Of a stretch of 64,000 nucleotides of DNA, positions 54,545 through 63,344 are shown one piece after another (the stretch's first letter is position 1; every line of letters starts with the position of its first letter). This DNA comes from Desertimonas flava. Lineage in GTDB: Bacteria; Actinomycetota; Acidimicrobiia; Acidimicrobiales; Ilumatobacteraceae. The stretch covers positions 62,001 through 126,000 of the forward strand of contig NZ_QKYK01000004.1 of NCBI RefSeq assembly GCF_003426815.1, read 5' to 3'. The notes beneath the pieces were generated by a model, which was not told the DNA's origin, did not search any database, and saw nothing but the letters and a program-made list of their open reading frames with translations. Made by a program: the position numbers and the translations under genes.

Positions 54545-56080
54545 TCAGGTGCCGACCCCGATCCCGACAGGGTCTGGGAAGAACTCACCGGTGTGCCACA
54601 CGACGTCCGAGACGTCGTCCGCGTACAGCGCGATCTGCTCACCGCGGACCACCGACACGATGATGCCGTCGCCCACCACCCTGCCGAACAGAACGTCGTA
54701 CGCCGCCTGTCGCTCATCGGCGACGACCGGCGCCGCAGCCGCGTTCGCCATGTCCACCAACTCCTCGTCGACGACACCCCACGCCAGATTGTACGGAGCA
54801 TCTTCGGTCCACAGCCAGAGGTGCCACTTCGAGGGGTCGGGAATGGGCGTCGGGGTGACGAACACCGGATACCCCCCGGAACGGACCTGTTCGGCCATCC
54901 CGCCCGCCTGGACGAGCTCGACACTGGTGTCGATGCCGATCTCGCTCCAGTAGTTGGCCAGGGCCTGGGCGAAGGTCTGCGTGGACGGGATGGCCGGCAC
55001 GGTGAGCTCGAAGCCGTCGGCGTAGCCGGCTTCGGCGAGCAGGGCCCGTGCAGCATCGGGGTCGTAGGCGAGAGCGTCGTCGAGGGCCGCGACATGCCCG
55101 AGCTCACCATCGAGGTAGGGCTGCGTCGTCGGTTCGGCGTGACCGAAGAAGACACCTTCGGCGATGGCCTCCCGATCGATCGCCATCGCCATCGCCTGAC
55201 GGACACGGGCGTCGGCGAGGGCCGGCAGCATGGTCCCGTCGCGGTCGAGGACCACGGCATACCAGACGAACCCGAGCGTGCTCGACGTCTCGAAGCCCTG
55301 GGAGATGAACTGATCGACCTGTGCCTCGCCGAGCACCGTCACGTCGACCTCGTCGTTCTGCAGGGCGTTGGCACGGGCGGCCTCATCCGTGATGGGAACG
55401 ATCTCGAGCCGGGCCACGGTCTGTCGGCTCGCGTCCCAGTAGTTCTCGCTCGGCACGTAGACGAAGCGGTCACCAGCAGCGCTGGTCGAGGGATCGAGCA
55501 CGTACGGGCCGGACGTCCCGCCCGGGCTGGTCTCGAACGTCGTCCCGTCGAACGATGACGGATTGACGAGCATCCCCGGTGCCTGGGCGAGGTCGACGAG
55601 CAGCGTCGGGGCCGGACCGTCGAACGTCAGCGTGACGGTGCGATCGTCCGTCGCCTCCACCGACGACAGCGTCGCGAACGCCGCGCCACCCACCGTCGCG
55701 AAACGTTCGATGTTGGCGACCACTGCTTCCGCGTCGATCGCCGTACCGTCGGCGAAGGCGGGCCCCTCGCGGAGGCTCAGGGTGGCCGTGGTCCCGTCCC
55801 ACTCCCACGACTCGGCGACGCCGGGCTGGGGCGTGTTCTCCTCGTCGAGACGCAGCAGTGTGTCGTACACGGGTTGCAGGTAGAAGAGCTGCGCGTTCTG
55901 AACCCGCGCCGGATCGAACGTCTGGAGATTGGTGTTGGGGGCGACTCGCAGCGTGCCCGTCGGCTCGGTGGTCGCCGGCGACGCGGCGCCGGCAGTCATC
56001 CCGGCGGCGCCGCACGACGCAGCGAGAAGCGCCACTGCCGCAATCATGCGGCGGTGACGCGTGGCGAGATCAACAGACAT
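54545..56080 (-). CDS. Solute-binding protein family 5 (peptide/nickel type)
   Basis: A 511-residue exported receptor. MIAAVALLAASC near residues 12-23 is a probable lipoprotein signal with Cys23. GTLRVAPNTNLQTFDPARVQ, YDTLLRLDEENTPQPGVAESW and RQAMAMAIDREAIAEGVFFG are the family-5 landmarks. It would bind the ligand for the downstream DppB and DppC-D/F components. ATG 56080. A large LuxR regulator is encoded upstream in the same direction. Confidence 0.92.
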   Translation of the reverse strand: MSVDLATRHRRMIAAVALLAASCGAAGMTAGAASPATTEPTGTLRVAPNTNLQTFDPARVQNAQLFYLQPVYDTLLRLDEENTPQPGVAESWEWDGTTATLSLREGPAFADGTAIDAEAVVANIERFATVGGAAFATLSSVEATDDRTVTLTFDGPAPTLLVDLAQAPGMLVNPSSFDGTTFETSPGGTSGPYVLDPSTSAAGDRFVYVPSENYWDASRQTVARLEIVPITDEAARANALQNDEVDVTVLGEAQVDQFISQGFETSSTLGFVWYAVVLDRDGTMLPALADARVRQAMAMAIDREAIAEGVFFGHAEPTTQPYLDGELGHVAALDDALAYDPDAARALLAEAGYADGFELTVPAIPSTQTFAQALANYWSEIGIDTSVELVQAGGMAEQVRSGGYPVFVTPTPIPDPSKWHLWLWTEDAPYNLAWGVVDEELVDMANAAAAPVVADERQAAYDVLFGRVVGDGIIVSVVRGEQIALYADDVSDVVWHTGEFFPDPVGIGVGT

Positions 56081-56190
56081 TGGAAACAGACCCCCTCTGA
56101 GTGACTGGTTGCAGTCAACTCCTTCGGTCGCAGCCAGTGCAGTAGGGAGCCCCCAACACTTTGCTAGTGGTCTAGCGGCCCCACCGTGAC

Positions 56191-58989
56191 TCAGATGTGC
56201 CCCGATCTCACGGCGATCGCCAGGTCGACGCGCGACGCGCAGCCGACCTTGCGGTAGAGCCGGCTCAGGTAGACCTCGACGGTCTTGTGGCTGAGATGGA
56301 GCTCGCCGGCGATCTGACGATTGGTGAGACCCCAACTGACCAGCTCGGCGAGCCGCCGTTCGGACGCTGTGAGCCCCGAGCCCGTGCGATCCGCGCGCGG
56401 GAGCCGACGGCCGAGGCGCCGCAGCAACAGCGCGACGTCGCGTTCGCGGGCGGGAACCCGCAGCCGCCGGAACACGTGCACCGCCTCCACGAGAGCGTCG
56501 GCGTCCGAGTCGAGCCTTCCGGCGACGACCAGGCCTCGCGCTCGTTCGAACTCGAAGCCGTGCTCCGCGGCGAGCGTCGCTGCGGTGCGCGCCGAGTCGA
56601 CATCTTCATGTGCGGCGGCCACGGCGAGGGCGGTGAGCACCCGCTCGCGGGCGCTCGGCGTCGCCGGTTGGGCGGATCGGAGCTGGGCGACGACGCGCTG
56701 GGCGGCGTCCCGGCGGCCGGCGGCGAGCTCGATGTCCACGAGCAGTGAAGCGCTGCGCGCGAGGTCGCCGATCCGGCCGATGGCGAGTTGATGGCGCAGA
56801 GCCCGGCCGGCTTCGGCACGAGCCTGGTCGAGGTCACCCGCCATCAGGTGCACGTGGGCACATGCGGCCAGCGTCGTGCTCCGGAACACCGGCGCCACGC
56901 CGATCTCGTCGGTGACCCGCCGGGCGGCCGCCAGTTCCCCCCGCTCGGCGTGGACGTGCGCACTGGTCGACAGCAACAACGGACGAAGGGCGGCGTCGCA
57001 CTCGCCGGCGACCTCGGCCTTCTCTGTGATCGCCAGAACCTCGTCCCAGGCGCCGGCCATGAAACGCTCGTGCACCCGGGCGACCACAATCGTTCCGGGC
57101 AGAACGTGCGCATCGTCGAGCTCCGACAGCCACGTCGCCGCTTCTCGCGGCTCGCCGTTGTACGCCGCCGCCGATGCCAACGCCACGAGGGAGCCCGTGG
57201 CGCGCAGACCTTGGGTCTCCCGCACGATGGCCTCGAGACGACTCGACACCTCCTGGGCCTCTGCCGTCCGGCCGGTCGTGAGGTACATGTTGAGCCGGGC
57301 GCCGTCGACCAGCGAGTCGCTCGTGTCACCGGCCATCTCACCGGCGCGCTCGAGACTCGTCTCGGCCTCGGCGAGACGATCGAACCAGAGCAGCAGTTGA
57401 CCTCGCTGGGCGACGACCCGGGCCGTGAGCATCTCCTCCCCCACGTACTCGTCCACCAACTCGAGCGCGTCGGCGAACCGGCCGTCACGCTGCAGCGCGA
57501 CGAAGAGCAGCTCGACCGTACGGGCGAACGTGGGGCCGGATGGGAGCAGGGCGAGCGCTTGCCGGGCCGCGTCAGCCGCCTCGCCATGCTGTGACGAGAG
57601 ATGCAGCGCACGTGCGAGCCGGGAGAGCACCGCCCCGCGGTTGGGTGCGTCCGACGGCATCATGGTCAACGCGTCCCGATACCACTCGACGGCACCACGG
57701 GGCGCCTGGTCTGCCGCCTCGTCGCCCGCGGCCGCGAAGATCTGGCTCGTCGTGGGGTCGACCGTGCCCGCGAGGCGCAGGTGACGCGCGATGTCGGCGA
57801 CCCTGACGTTGCGGCCGAGCTCGCGCTGGGCGATCCGGAGGTCAGCCACCGAGCGATGGAGGCGGCTGCGATCCGCCGGGCCCAACTGCTCGTAGATCGT
57901 GTCGCGCACGATCGGATGGGCGTATGCGTACCCGCCGTCGGCCGCCGCGAGGATTCCCGCCTCCACCAGCCGATCGAATGCCGTCTCGACAGCGGGTGCG
58001 TCGAGCCCGGTGATCTCCACCACCCACGGCAGGTCGGACACGTCCACGGTGGGCAGCACGGCGACGGTCCGGCTCACCACGACCGCGTCATCGCCGAGGC
58101 TGGCGACGCGACGGAGAACGGACACCGAGCCCGACGCGCTCATCGATGCGTCCGCGGTCGCGGTGAGCTCGCCGCCGTCGTCGCGCGTGAGCAGATCCTG
58201 CTCCTCGAGGGACCTGAGCAGCTCGACCGTGAAGAACGGGTTGCCGCGGGTGCGTTGCCAGATGCGGCTCGCCAACTCGCGGCTCGGTGCGGCCCCGCAG
58301 TGCGCGGCGATCAACGCCGCGTGCTCGTCGGCATCGAGCGGTTCGACGTCGATCACCGTGCTCGGCGACGCTGAGACGATCCGCTCGATCGCGCTCGCTG
58401 CCATCACGTCGACGTCCGGCGCGTGCCGCCGGGTGGTCATGGCGATGAGCAGTCGGGCGTCGACGTGTCGCCCCAGATATCCCAGTGCATCGAGGCTGTC
58501 GGCGTCAGCACTGTGCACATCGTCGATGGCGAGCAGCAGCGGAGCCCGGTCGGCCCAATCGTGCAGCACCTCAGCAAGGAGGGTCAGCAGCTCCGCGGGG
58601 CGGTGATCGCCGATCGCCAGCCGGCCTCCAGCGCTCAACAGCGCCAACAGTCGGGTGGTCGCGGGCCGCGCCCGGGGACTCTCCTCGACACGAAGTCCGG
58701 GACGAAGCGCCAGCGTGATCGGCGCCAACGGCACGCGCTTGTCGAACTCATCGGCGCGAGATGCCATGACCCTGACACGTTGGGTCCTGGCACGGGCGCG
58801 GAGCGTGTCGAGGAGTCGGGTCTTGCCGACTCCCGGATCGCCACGCAACAGCACGACATGTGGCTGACCGCTGCGCACAACGGCGAGCGCGTCGTCGAGT
58901 GCAGCCGTCTCTCGCTCCCGCCCGATGAGGCCATCGAACATGTCCGGCCTCGCCCGGAGCTCGCGACCTGTCGTCGGCAGGGCTCCCAC
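56191..58989 (-). CDS. Large LuxR-family transcriptional regulator with AAA ATPase domain
   Basis: A 932-residue LAL-type regulator. Walker A GDPGVGKT is at residues 50-57 and LLLAIDDVHSADADSLDAL is the Walker B region. A middle portion of about 400 residues has TPR-like helical repeats. The C-terminus (about 868-930) is a LuxR helix-turn-helix, LTASERRLAELVSWGLTNRQIAGELHLSHKTVEVYLSRL. ATP-dependent activator, probably sensing a ligand. GTG 58989 or ATG 58941 may be the start. It lies 110 bp upstream of the Dpp-type operon, a plausible target. Confidence 0.92.
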   Translation of the reverse strand: MGALPTTGRELRARPDMFDGLIGRERETAALDDALAVVRSGQPHVVLLRGDPGVGKTRLLDTLRARARTQRVRVMASRADEFDKRVPLAPITLALRPGLRVEESPRARPATTRLLALLSAGGRLAIGDHRPAELLTLLAEVLHDWADRAPLLLAIDDVHSADADSLDALGYLGRHVDARLLIAMTTRRHAPDVDVMAASAIERIVSASPSTVIDVEPLDADEHAALIAAHCGAAPSRELASRIWQRTRGNPFFTVELLRSLEEQDLLTRDDGGELTATADASMSASGSVSVLRRVASLGDDAVVVSRTVAVLPTVDVSDLPWVVEITGLDAPAVETAFDRLVEAGILAAADGGYAYAHPIVRDTIYEQLGPADRSRLHRSVADLRIAQRELGRNVRVADIARHLRLAGTVDPTTSQIFAAAGDEAADQAPRGAVEWYRDALTMMPSDAPNRGAVLSRLARALHLSSQHGEAADAARQALALLPSGPTFARTVELLFVALQRDGRFADALELVDEYVGEEMLTARVVAQRGQLLLWFDRLAEAETSLERAGEMAGDTSDSLVDGARLNMYLTTGRTAEAQEVSSRLEAIVRETQGLRATGSLVALASAAAYNGEPREAATWLSELDDAHVLPGTIVVARVHERFMAGAWDEVLAITEKAEVAGECDAALRPLLLSTSAHVHAERGELAAARRVTDEIGVAPVFRSTTLAACAHVHLMAGDLDQARAEAGRALRHQLAIGRIGDLARSASLLVDIELAAGRRDAAQRVVAQLRSAQPATPSARERVLTALAVAAAHEDVDSARTAATLAAEHGFEFERARGLVVAGRLDSDADALVEAVHVFRRLRVPARERDVALLLRRLGRRLPRADRTGSGLTASERRLAELVSWGLTNRQIAGELHLSHKTVEVYLSRLYRKVGCASRVDLAIAVRSGHI

Positions 58990-59146
58990 GAGCTCAGACC
59001 TTAGTGTCGCGCCCCGTGGAAGCTGCGGCCCGGTCGACCGCTGTCGCCGCGACGAGTGTCGACGGTCGGCTCACCGTCGGGGAGTGCGGCAGAAGTAGGG
59101 GGGTTCCGACTGTGAGGGCCGGTGCGGGTTCCCTACGTTCGTCGGC

Positions 59147-59872
59147 GTGATCCCGAACGTTCCTGCGCCGCTCGTCGTGGAGCAGCACCTCGGCTGGACG
59201 CGCCTGTTGCTCTCACGGCCCGATTCGCGCAACGCGCTGGACCGTCACCTCATCAGCTCGCTGCGAGCGGCCATCGTCGCCGCAGACCGGGATCCGACGA
59301 TTCACGCAATCGTGCTCGGCGGGGCCGGAGGTGCTTTCTGCTCGGGCCTCGATCTCGACGAGTTGCGCCGCGACCGTCACGACGTGGTGGAGCTGCTCGA
59401 CGAGCTGCGCCGGCTGCATGTGGCGCTGCTGACCACGTCCACTCCGCTGATCGGCGCGTGTGAGAAGTTCGCCATCAACGCCGGGGTCGCCCTGGCACTC
59501 GCCTGCGATCTCTTGATCGCCGGCGACTCGACGTTCATCCAGGTGGGCGAGATCAGCCAAGGCATGGGGATCCCGATGAACGCCGCGTGGCTGCGGATCC
59601 GGACCACCGAGGCCACCGCGATGCGTCTCGCCCTCGGGGGGGACCGCATCCCAGCTCGGGAAGCTCACCGACTCGGCCTGTTCGCCGAGGTCGTCGACGA
59701 CGACTCGGTGATGGACCGCGCCGTCCAACTGGCCGTTCGCCTGGCGGGGTTCCCGGCGGGTGGGCCCGCCCTGGTCAAACGGAGCGTCATGGCGACTCGA
59801 ACGATCGACCCAGAGACCTGGCTGCCCGGACCGGATGAGATCGCCGCGGGCTTCATGGAGCGCGTTCGGTGA
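59147..59872 (+). CDS. Enoyl-CoA hydratase/isomerase family protein
   Basis: A 241-residue crotonase-fold protein. LLLSRPDSRNALDRHLIS, then VLGGAGGAFCSGLDLDEL provides the oxyanion hole, and PLIGACEKFAINAGVALALACDLLIA the core. The usual catalytic Glu positions are replaced or shifted (EKFAINAG; GEISQGMGIPMNAAW), so the reaction may be isomerisation or hydrolysis rather than hydration. GTG 59147 start. Coupled to the acyl-CoA synthetase by GTGA at 59869-59872. Confidence 0.87.
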   Translation: MIPNVPAPLVVEQHLGWTRLLLSRPDSRNALDRHLISSLRAAIVAADRDPTIHAIVLGGAGGAFCSGLDLDELRRDRHDVVELLDELRRLHVALLTTSTPLIGACEKFAINAGVALALACDLLIAGDSTFIQVGEISQGMGIPMNAAWLRIRTTEATAMRLALGGDRIPAREAHRLGLFAEVVDDDSVMDRAVQLAVRLAGFPAGGPALVKRSVMATRTIDPETWLPGPDEIAAGFMERVR

Positions 59873-61413
59873 ACCGCCCACCGACGACGCAGAGCGTGCC
59901 GACGGCGGGAACGTTCCTTCCCGCGGCGGCGAGCCGACCGGACGAGACCGCCATCGTGTGGAGCGACCAGTCCATCAGTTGGTCCCAGCTCGACGAACGG
60001 GCGAGGCGCTGGGCGAGCCGGCTCGGACGGCTCGGCATCGAGCGAGGCGACCGCCTGGCCGTGATGGCGAAGAACCGACCCGAATGGGTGATCGCGCTGG
60101 TCGGGAACCTGCTGGCCGGGGTTCGGCACGTGCCCATGAATTGGCACCTGACGGTGAGCGAGGTCGCGTACATCCTGCGCGACTCCGGAGCCCGGGTCCT
60201 CGTCGTCGACTCCGACCACGAGTCCGTCGGCCGCGACGCCGCCCGACACGCTGCAGTCGAGCACGTCGTCGTCGTCGACGAGACTGCCGACTGGCTGGAC
60301 GACGTCCCTGTCGAGTGGCGTCCGACCGACCTCGCCGGAGCGCTGCTGCTCTACACGTCCGGGACGACCGGGCATCCCAAAGGGGTGTTGCGATCCGATC
60401 AGCCGCCGAGCCTCGACGAGATCATGCCGAGCTACCGCCGCCTCGCAGACGCGTGGAGGATGACCGAGGGTGGGACGCACCTGGTCGTGTGTCCCCTCTA
60501 CCACGGCACACCGCAGGTGATGACGCTGATGTGTCTCGCGCTCGGCCAGTCGCTCGTCTTGATGCCGTCGTTCGACGCCGAGACGGTGCTCGCCGCGATC
60601 GAGCGTCATCGGGTGACGGCCACGCACCTCGTCCCGACACAACTCCTCCGACTGCTCCGGCTGCCCGACGGCGTGCGGCAGCGGTACGACCTGTCGAGCC
60701 TCGTCGGCCTGTGGCACGGTGCCGCACCCTGCCCCGCCTGGGTCAAACAGGCCATGATCGAATGGTTGGGGCCGGTCGTCATCGAGTACTTCGGATCGAG
60801 CGAGGGAACGGGACCGTTGATCGCTGACTCGAACGAGTGGCTCTCCCATCCCGGCACCGTTGGCCGCCCGCCCCCGTTTCTCGCGGTCGAAGCGGTGGAC
60901 GACGAGGGCACGACGCTTCCGACCGGCGCTGTGGGCACGCTCTACTTCCGCCGACCCGAGGGTCCCCCCACGTACGTCGGAGCGCCCGAGAAGACGGCCG
61001 CGAGCAGGCTCTCCGACGGACGGTTCACGGTCGGCGATGTCGGCTGGCTCGACTCTGACGGGTTCGTCTACCTCGCGGACCGCAAGATCGACGTCATCAT
61101 CTCCGGCGGCGTCAACATCTACCCATCGGAGATCGAAGCCGTCATCAGCGAGCACCCGGGGGTCGCAGATTGTGTCGTCTTCGGGATTCCCGACGACGAG
61201 TGGGGCGAACAGGTGAAGGCCGTCGTCGAGCTGCACCGGTCGTCCGAGACCACCGAGCGTGACCTGCTCGATTGGTGCCGCGAACGGCTTGCCGGCTTCA
61301 AGTGCCCGCGCACGATCGACCTCCACGACGCCTTGCCACGGGACGCCACCGGCAAGCTCAAGCGGCGCCTCTTCCGTGATCAGTACTGGGAGACGACGGG
61401 TCGCCGCATCTGA
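59869..61413 (+). CDS. AMP-dependent acyl-CoA synthetase/ligase
   Basis: A 514-residue ANL enzyme that activates a carboxylic acid with ATP and CoA. Visible are the P-loop-like LLYTSGTTGHPKGV, the adenine motif YFGSSEGTGP, the hinge region GDVGWLDSDGFVYLADRKID, GGVNIYPSEIE, and the catalytic Lys in DATGKLKRR near the end. The GTG start overlaps the enoyl-CoA hydratase stop. The pair probably degrades a small aromatic or medium-chain acid; the substrate is not evident. Confidence 0.93.
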   Translation: MNRPPTTQSVPTAGTFLPAAASRPDETAIVWSDQSISWSQLDERARRWASRLGRLGIERGDRLAVMAKNRPEWVIALVGNLLAGVRHVPMNWHLTVSEVAYILRDSGARVLVVDSDHESVGRDAARHAAVEHVVVVDETADWLDDVPVEWRPTDLAGALLLYTSGTTGHPKGVLRSDQPPSLDEIMPSYRRLADAWRMTEGGTHLVVCPLYHGTPQVMTLMCLALGQSLVLMPSFDAETVLAAIERHRVTATHLVPTQLLRLLRLPDGVRQRYDLSSLVGLWHGAAPCPAWVKQAMIEWLGPVVIEYFGSSEGTGPLIADSNEWLSHPGTVGRPPPFLAVEAVDDEGTTLPTGAVGTLYFRRPEGPPTYVGAPEKTAASRLSDGRFTVGDVGWLDSDGFVYLADRKIDVIISGGVNIYPSEIEAVISEHPGVADCVVFGIPDDEWGEQVKAVVELHRSSETTERDLLDWCRERLAGFKCPRTIDLHDALPRDATGKLKRRLFRDQYWETTGRRI

Positions 61414-61497
61414 GGACAGCCGGCCGCGCCCGATCGCCAGTCGGCAACCCGGTACGTGGCGGCGCCGACCTCGTCGCCCGGGGCTATCGTGCCTGCC

Positions 61498-61580
61498 GGA
61501 ACGGTGGCAGAGCGGACAAATGCACCCGCCTTGAAAGCGGGAGGGCGCAAGCCCCGGGGGTTCGAATCCCTCCCGTTCCG
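61498..61580 (+). tRNA. tRNA-Ser(TGA)
   Basis: An 83-nt class II tRNA. Acceptor GGAACGG/CCGTTCC with discriminator G; anticodon stem CCCGC/GCGGG around the loop CTTGAAA, anticodon TGA; long variable arm; T loop GTTCGAAT. CCA not encoded. A tyrosine integrase gene follows 163 bp downstream, so its 3' end is a likely attachment site. Confidence 0.96.
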
Positions 61581-61601
61581 CTTGCAGGTGTTTTGTCTCT
61601 T

Positions 61602-61723
61602 CGGGAGTAACAGCCACTCCCAAGGAATATGACCCCTGAACAGGCAGTTTGTCCAACCGGTGGCAATGCGTGCCAAGCGGTTTCAAACAGCGTTACTCCC
61701 GGCGTAGCTCCCGGTTACTCCCG
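61602..61723. repeat. Repeated GTTACTCCCGG sites upstream of the integrase
   Basis: CGGGAGTAAC at 61602-61611 is inverted relative to GTTACTCCCG at 61692-61701 and 61714-61723. A variant GTAGCTCCCGG lies between the last two (61704-61714), giving three head-to-tail sites spaced 10-12 bp. Sited between the tRNA and the integrase start, they resemble arm-type binding sites or an autoregulatory operator. Confidence 0.65.
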
Positions 61724-61743
61724 GCAGGGTGTACCGTTGAGGC

Positions 61744-62997
61744 ATGCCGAGGACGTCACGCGGCAAGCGGGTCAAGGCCCCAGACGGCACGTTCACCGTC
61801 GCGTCGAAGTCGGCGAACGGTGAAGGCTCGATCTACCGCGAGGTCGACGGCGCCTGGCGAGCCACGTTCAAGGTCCCGGGTGAGAGCCGGCCTCGACGGG
61901 TGCGTGGCCGCACACGAGAAGAGGCGCTCCGACGTCGAGCCGAGGCGATCAAGAACGCCGTCGCTATGCGGCCACGTGCCGCCGACGCCTCATTCACGCC
62001 CAACAACACCGTCGCCGAGTTCGCAGCGTGGTGGCTCACCACGATCGCCGCATTGCGTGTGCGGCCGTCATCACTCGGCAAGTACTCCGATCGCATCGAC
62101 CGCATCAACGCAACGCTCGGCGACGTGCGCCTCGGCAGCCTCCGGGCCGAACAGATCGCCACGTGGCAGTCGGAGCTGTTGACCACCCTGTCGGCGAGCA
62201 CCGTCGCCGACACTCGAACCACGCTGCGTGCCATCCTCGCCGAAGCCGTCAACCTCGACATCATCGAGTCGAACCCCGCCGACAAGGTCCGCCCTCCGAA
62301 AGCCGGTCGATCCAGCAAACGAGCGCTCACAGCGGCCGAGGCCCGTGCGCTCGTTGGCGCGGCTGCCGACGATCGTCTCGCCGCCGCCATCGCCTTGCTC
62401 TTCATCCAAGGCTGGCGAGTGTCCGAGGTCCTCGGTCTGGCGTGGAGCGACCTCGATCTCGACGCCGGCAGCGCAACTGTCTCGCGAGCCAGCGTCTACG
62501 TCGACGGGGTCGGCATGGTCCTCGGGCCGCCCAAGACCGACGGTGCCGAAGGCCATCACCTTCTCACTCCCGTCGTGGTCGACTTCCTTCGTCGGCGCCG
62601 CGAGGCACAGGACGACGATCGACGCATCGCGGGCGAGGCGTGGCCGGCACACATCTACGGCAATCGACCCATCGATCTCGTCTTCACGACGACGACGGGC
62701 GGGCTGCTGCTGCGCCAGGCGGTTGCCAAGGCGGTCGCCGCCGCGGCCGAGCGCGTTGGCATCGACCCGAAGGGCCTGGGCACGCACAGCGGTCGGTCGA
62801 CGGCGATCACCGCGCTCTACACCGAGGAAGGCCTCGACCTCGCCGACATCGCCCGATACGTCGGCCACGCCAGCCCAGCCACCACCGCCGGCTACGTCCG
62901 CCACCTCGGACGTCGACCCGCCGCCACCGCCTCAGCAGCCAGTCGTCTCCTCGATCCCTCCGTCAACCCATCGCCGTGCACCGTGAACGAGCGCTGA
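61744..62997 (+). CDS. Tyrosine site-specific integrase
   Basis: A 417-residue phage-type integrase. An AP2-like N-terminal region (GSIYREVDGAWRATFKVPG) and a SAM-like core-binding domain (TVAEFAAWWLTTIA...) precede the catalytic domain. Catalytic residues are Arg225 (GWRVSEVLGL), His348 and Arg351 (THSGRSTAIT), His375 (VGHAS) and Tyr384 (AGYVRH), a complete set. ATG 61744. Intact and adjacent to tRNA-Ser, so it likely catalysed insertion there. Confidence 0.95.
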   Translation: MPRTSRGKRVKAPDGTFTVASKSANGEGSIYREVDGAWRATFKVPGESRPRRVRGRTREEALRRRAEAIKNAVAMRPRAADASFTPNNTVAEFAAWWLTTIAALRVRPSSLGKYSDRIDRINATLGDVRLGSLRAEQIATWQSELLTTLSASTVADTRTTLRAILAEAVNLDIIESNPADKVRPPKAGRSSKRALTAAEARALVGAAADDRLAAAIALLFIQGWRVSEVLGLAWSDLDLDAGSATVSRASVYVDGVGMVLGPPKTDGAEGHHLLTPVVVDFLRRRREAQDDDRRIAGEAWPAHIYGNRPIDLVFTTTTGGLLLRQAVAKAVAAAAERVGIDPKGLGTHSGRSTAITALYTEEGLDLADIARYVGHASPATTAGYVRHLGRRPAATASAASRLLDPSVNPSPCTVNER

Positions 62998-63000
62998 AGA

Positions 63001-63344
63001 CTGCGGCCTGTCGCGGGGTCGCGATCGACGACCACGCGGTCTCCCGACACGCGCGGCCGCCTCTCGCGGCTGTCGCCCGCCAGTGGCATGGGACCACTTG
63101 AGTTGAGTTCCGCCAGCGTGATGGGACCACCTGTCCGCCAGTGGTGGGACCACCCTGGGGTCCGCCAGTTCGGTGCTGTCAGCGGGTGATCATCGCCGCT
63201 CCTGTTGACAGCTCGAGAGGCGGCGATGGCACTCCGGGAGGTTCCGATGTTCGAGGTTCGAGAAGTCCTTCGTCTGTGGGTGGGGAGGTGAGACGCTGCT
63301 GTCGCGTGCCCGGGTTTGGCGGGCCACCATGACACGCTGGTGGG
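63001..63344. other. Non-coding stretch after the integrase
   Basis: About 340 bp. It contains the CCGCCAG direct repeats listed separately at 63077-63169. The rest shows no gene I can support: open frames are short and unlike known proteins. The last part must hold the promoter of the GNAT-PIN gene; GGTGGGG directly before its GTG is a weak ribosome site. Confidence 0.45.
63077..63169. repeat. Imperfect direct repeats CCGCCAG...GGGACCAC
   Basis: Three units, 63077-63097, 63110-63131 and 63135-63154, share CCGCCAG followed within a few bases by TGGGACCAC; a partial fourth (CCGCCAGT) is at 63162-63169. Multiple short direct repeats like these occur at the ends of IS21-type elements, but no transposase is present, so they may be a remnant or a protein-binding array. 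Confidence 0.6.

Noticed and set aside
61661-61671. Shared 11-mer TGGCAATGCGT with 6183-6193, taken as a second attachment core
   Set aside because: Too short to distinguish from chance, and the two sites adjoin different tRNAs.
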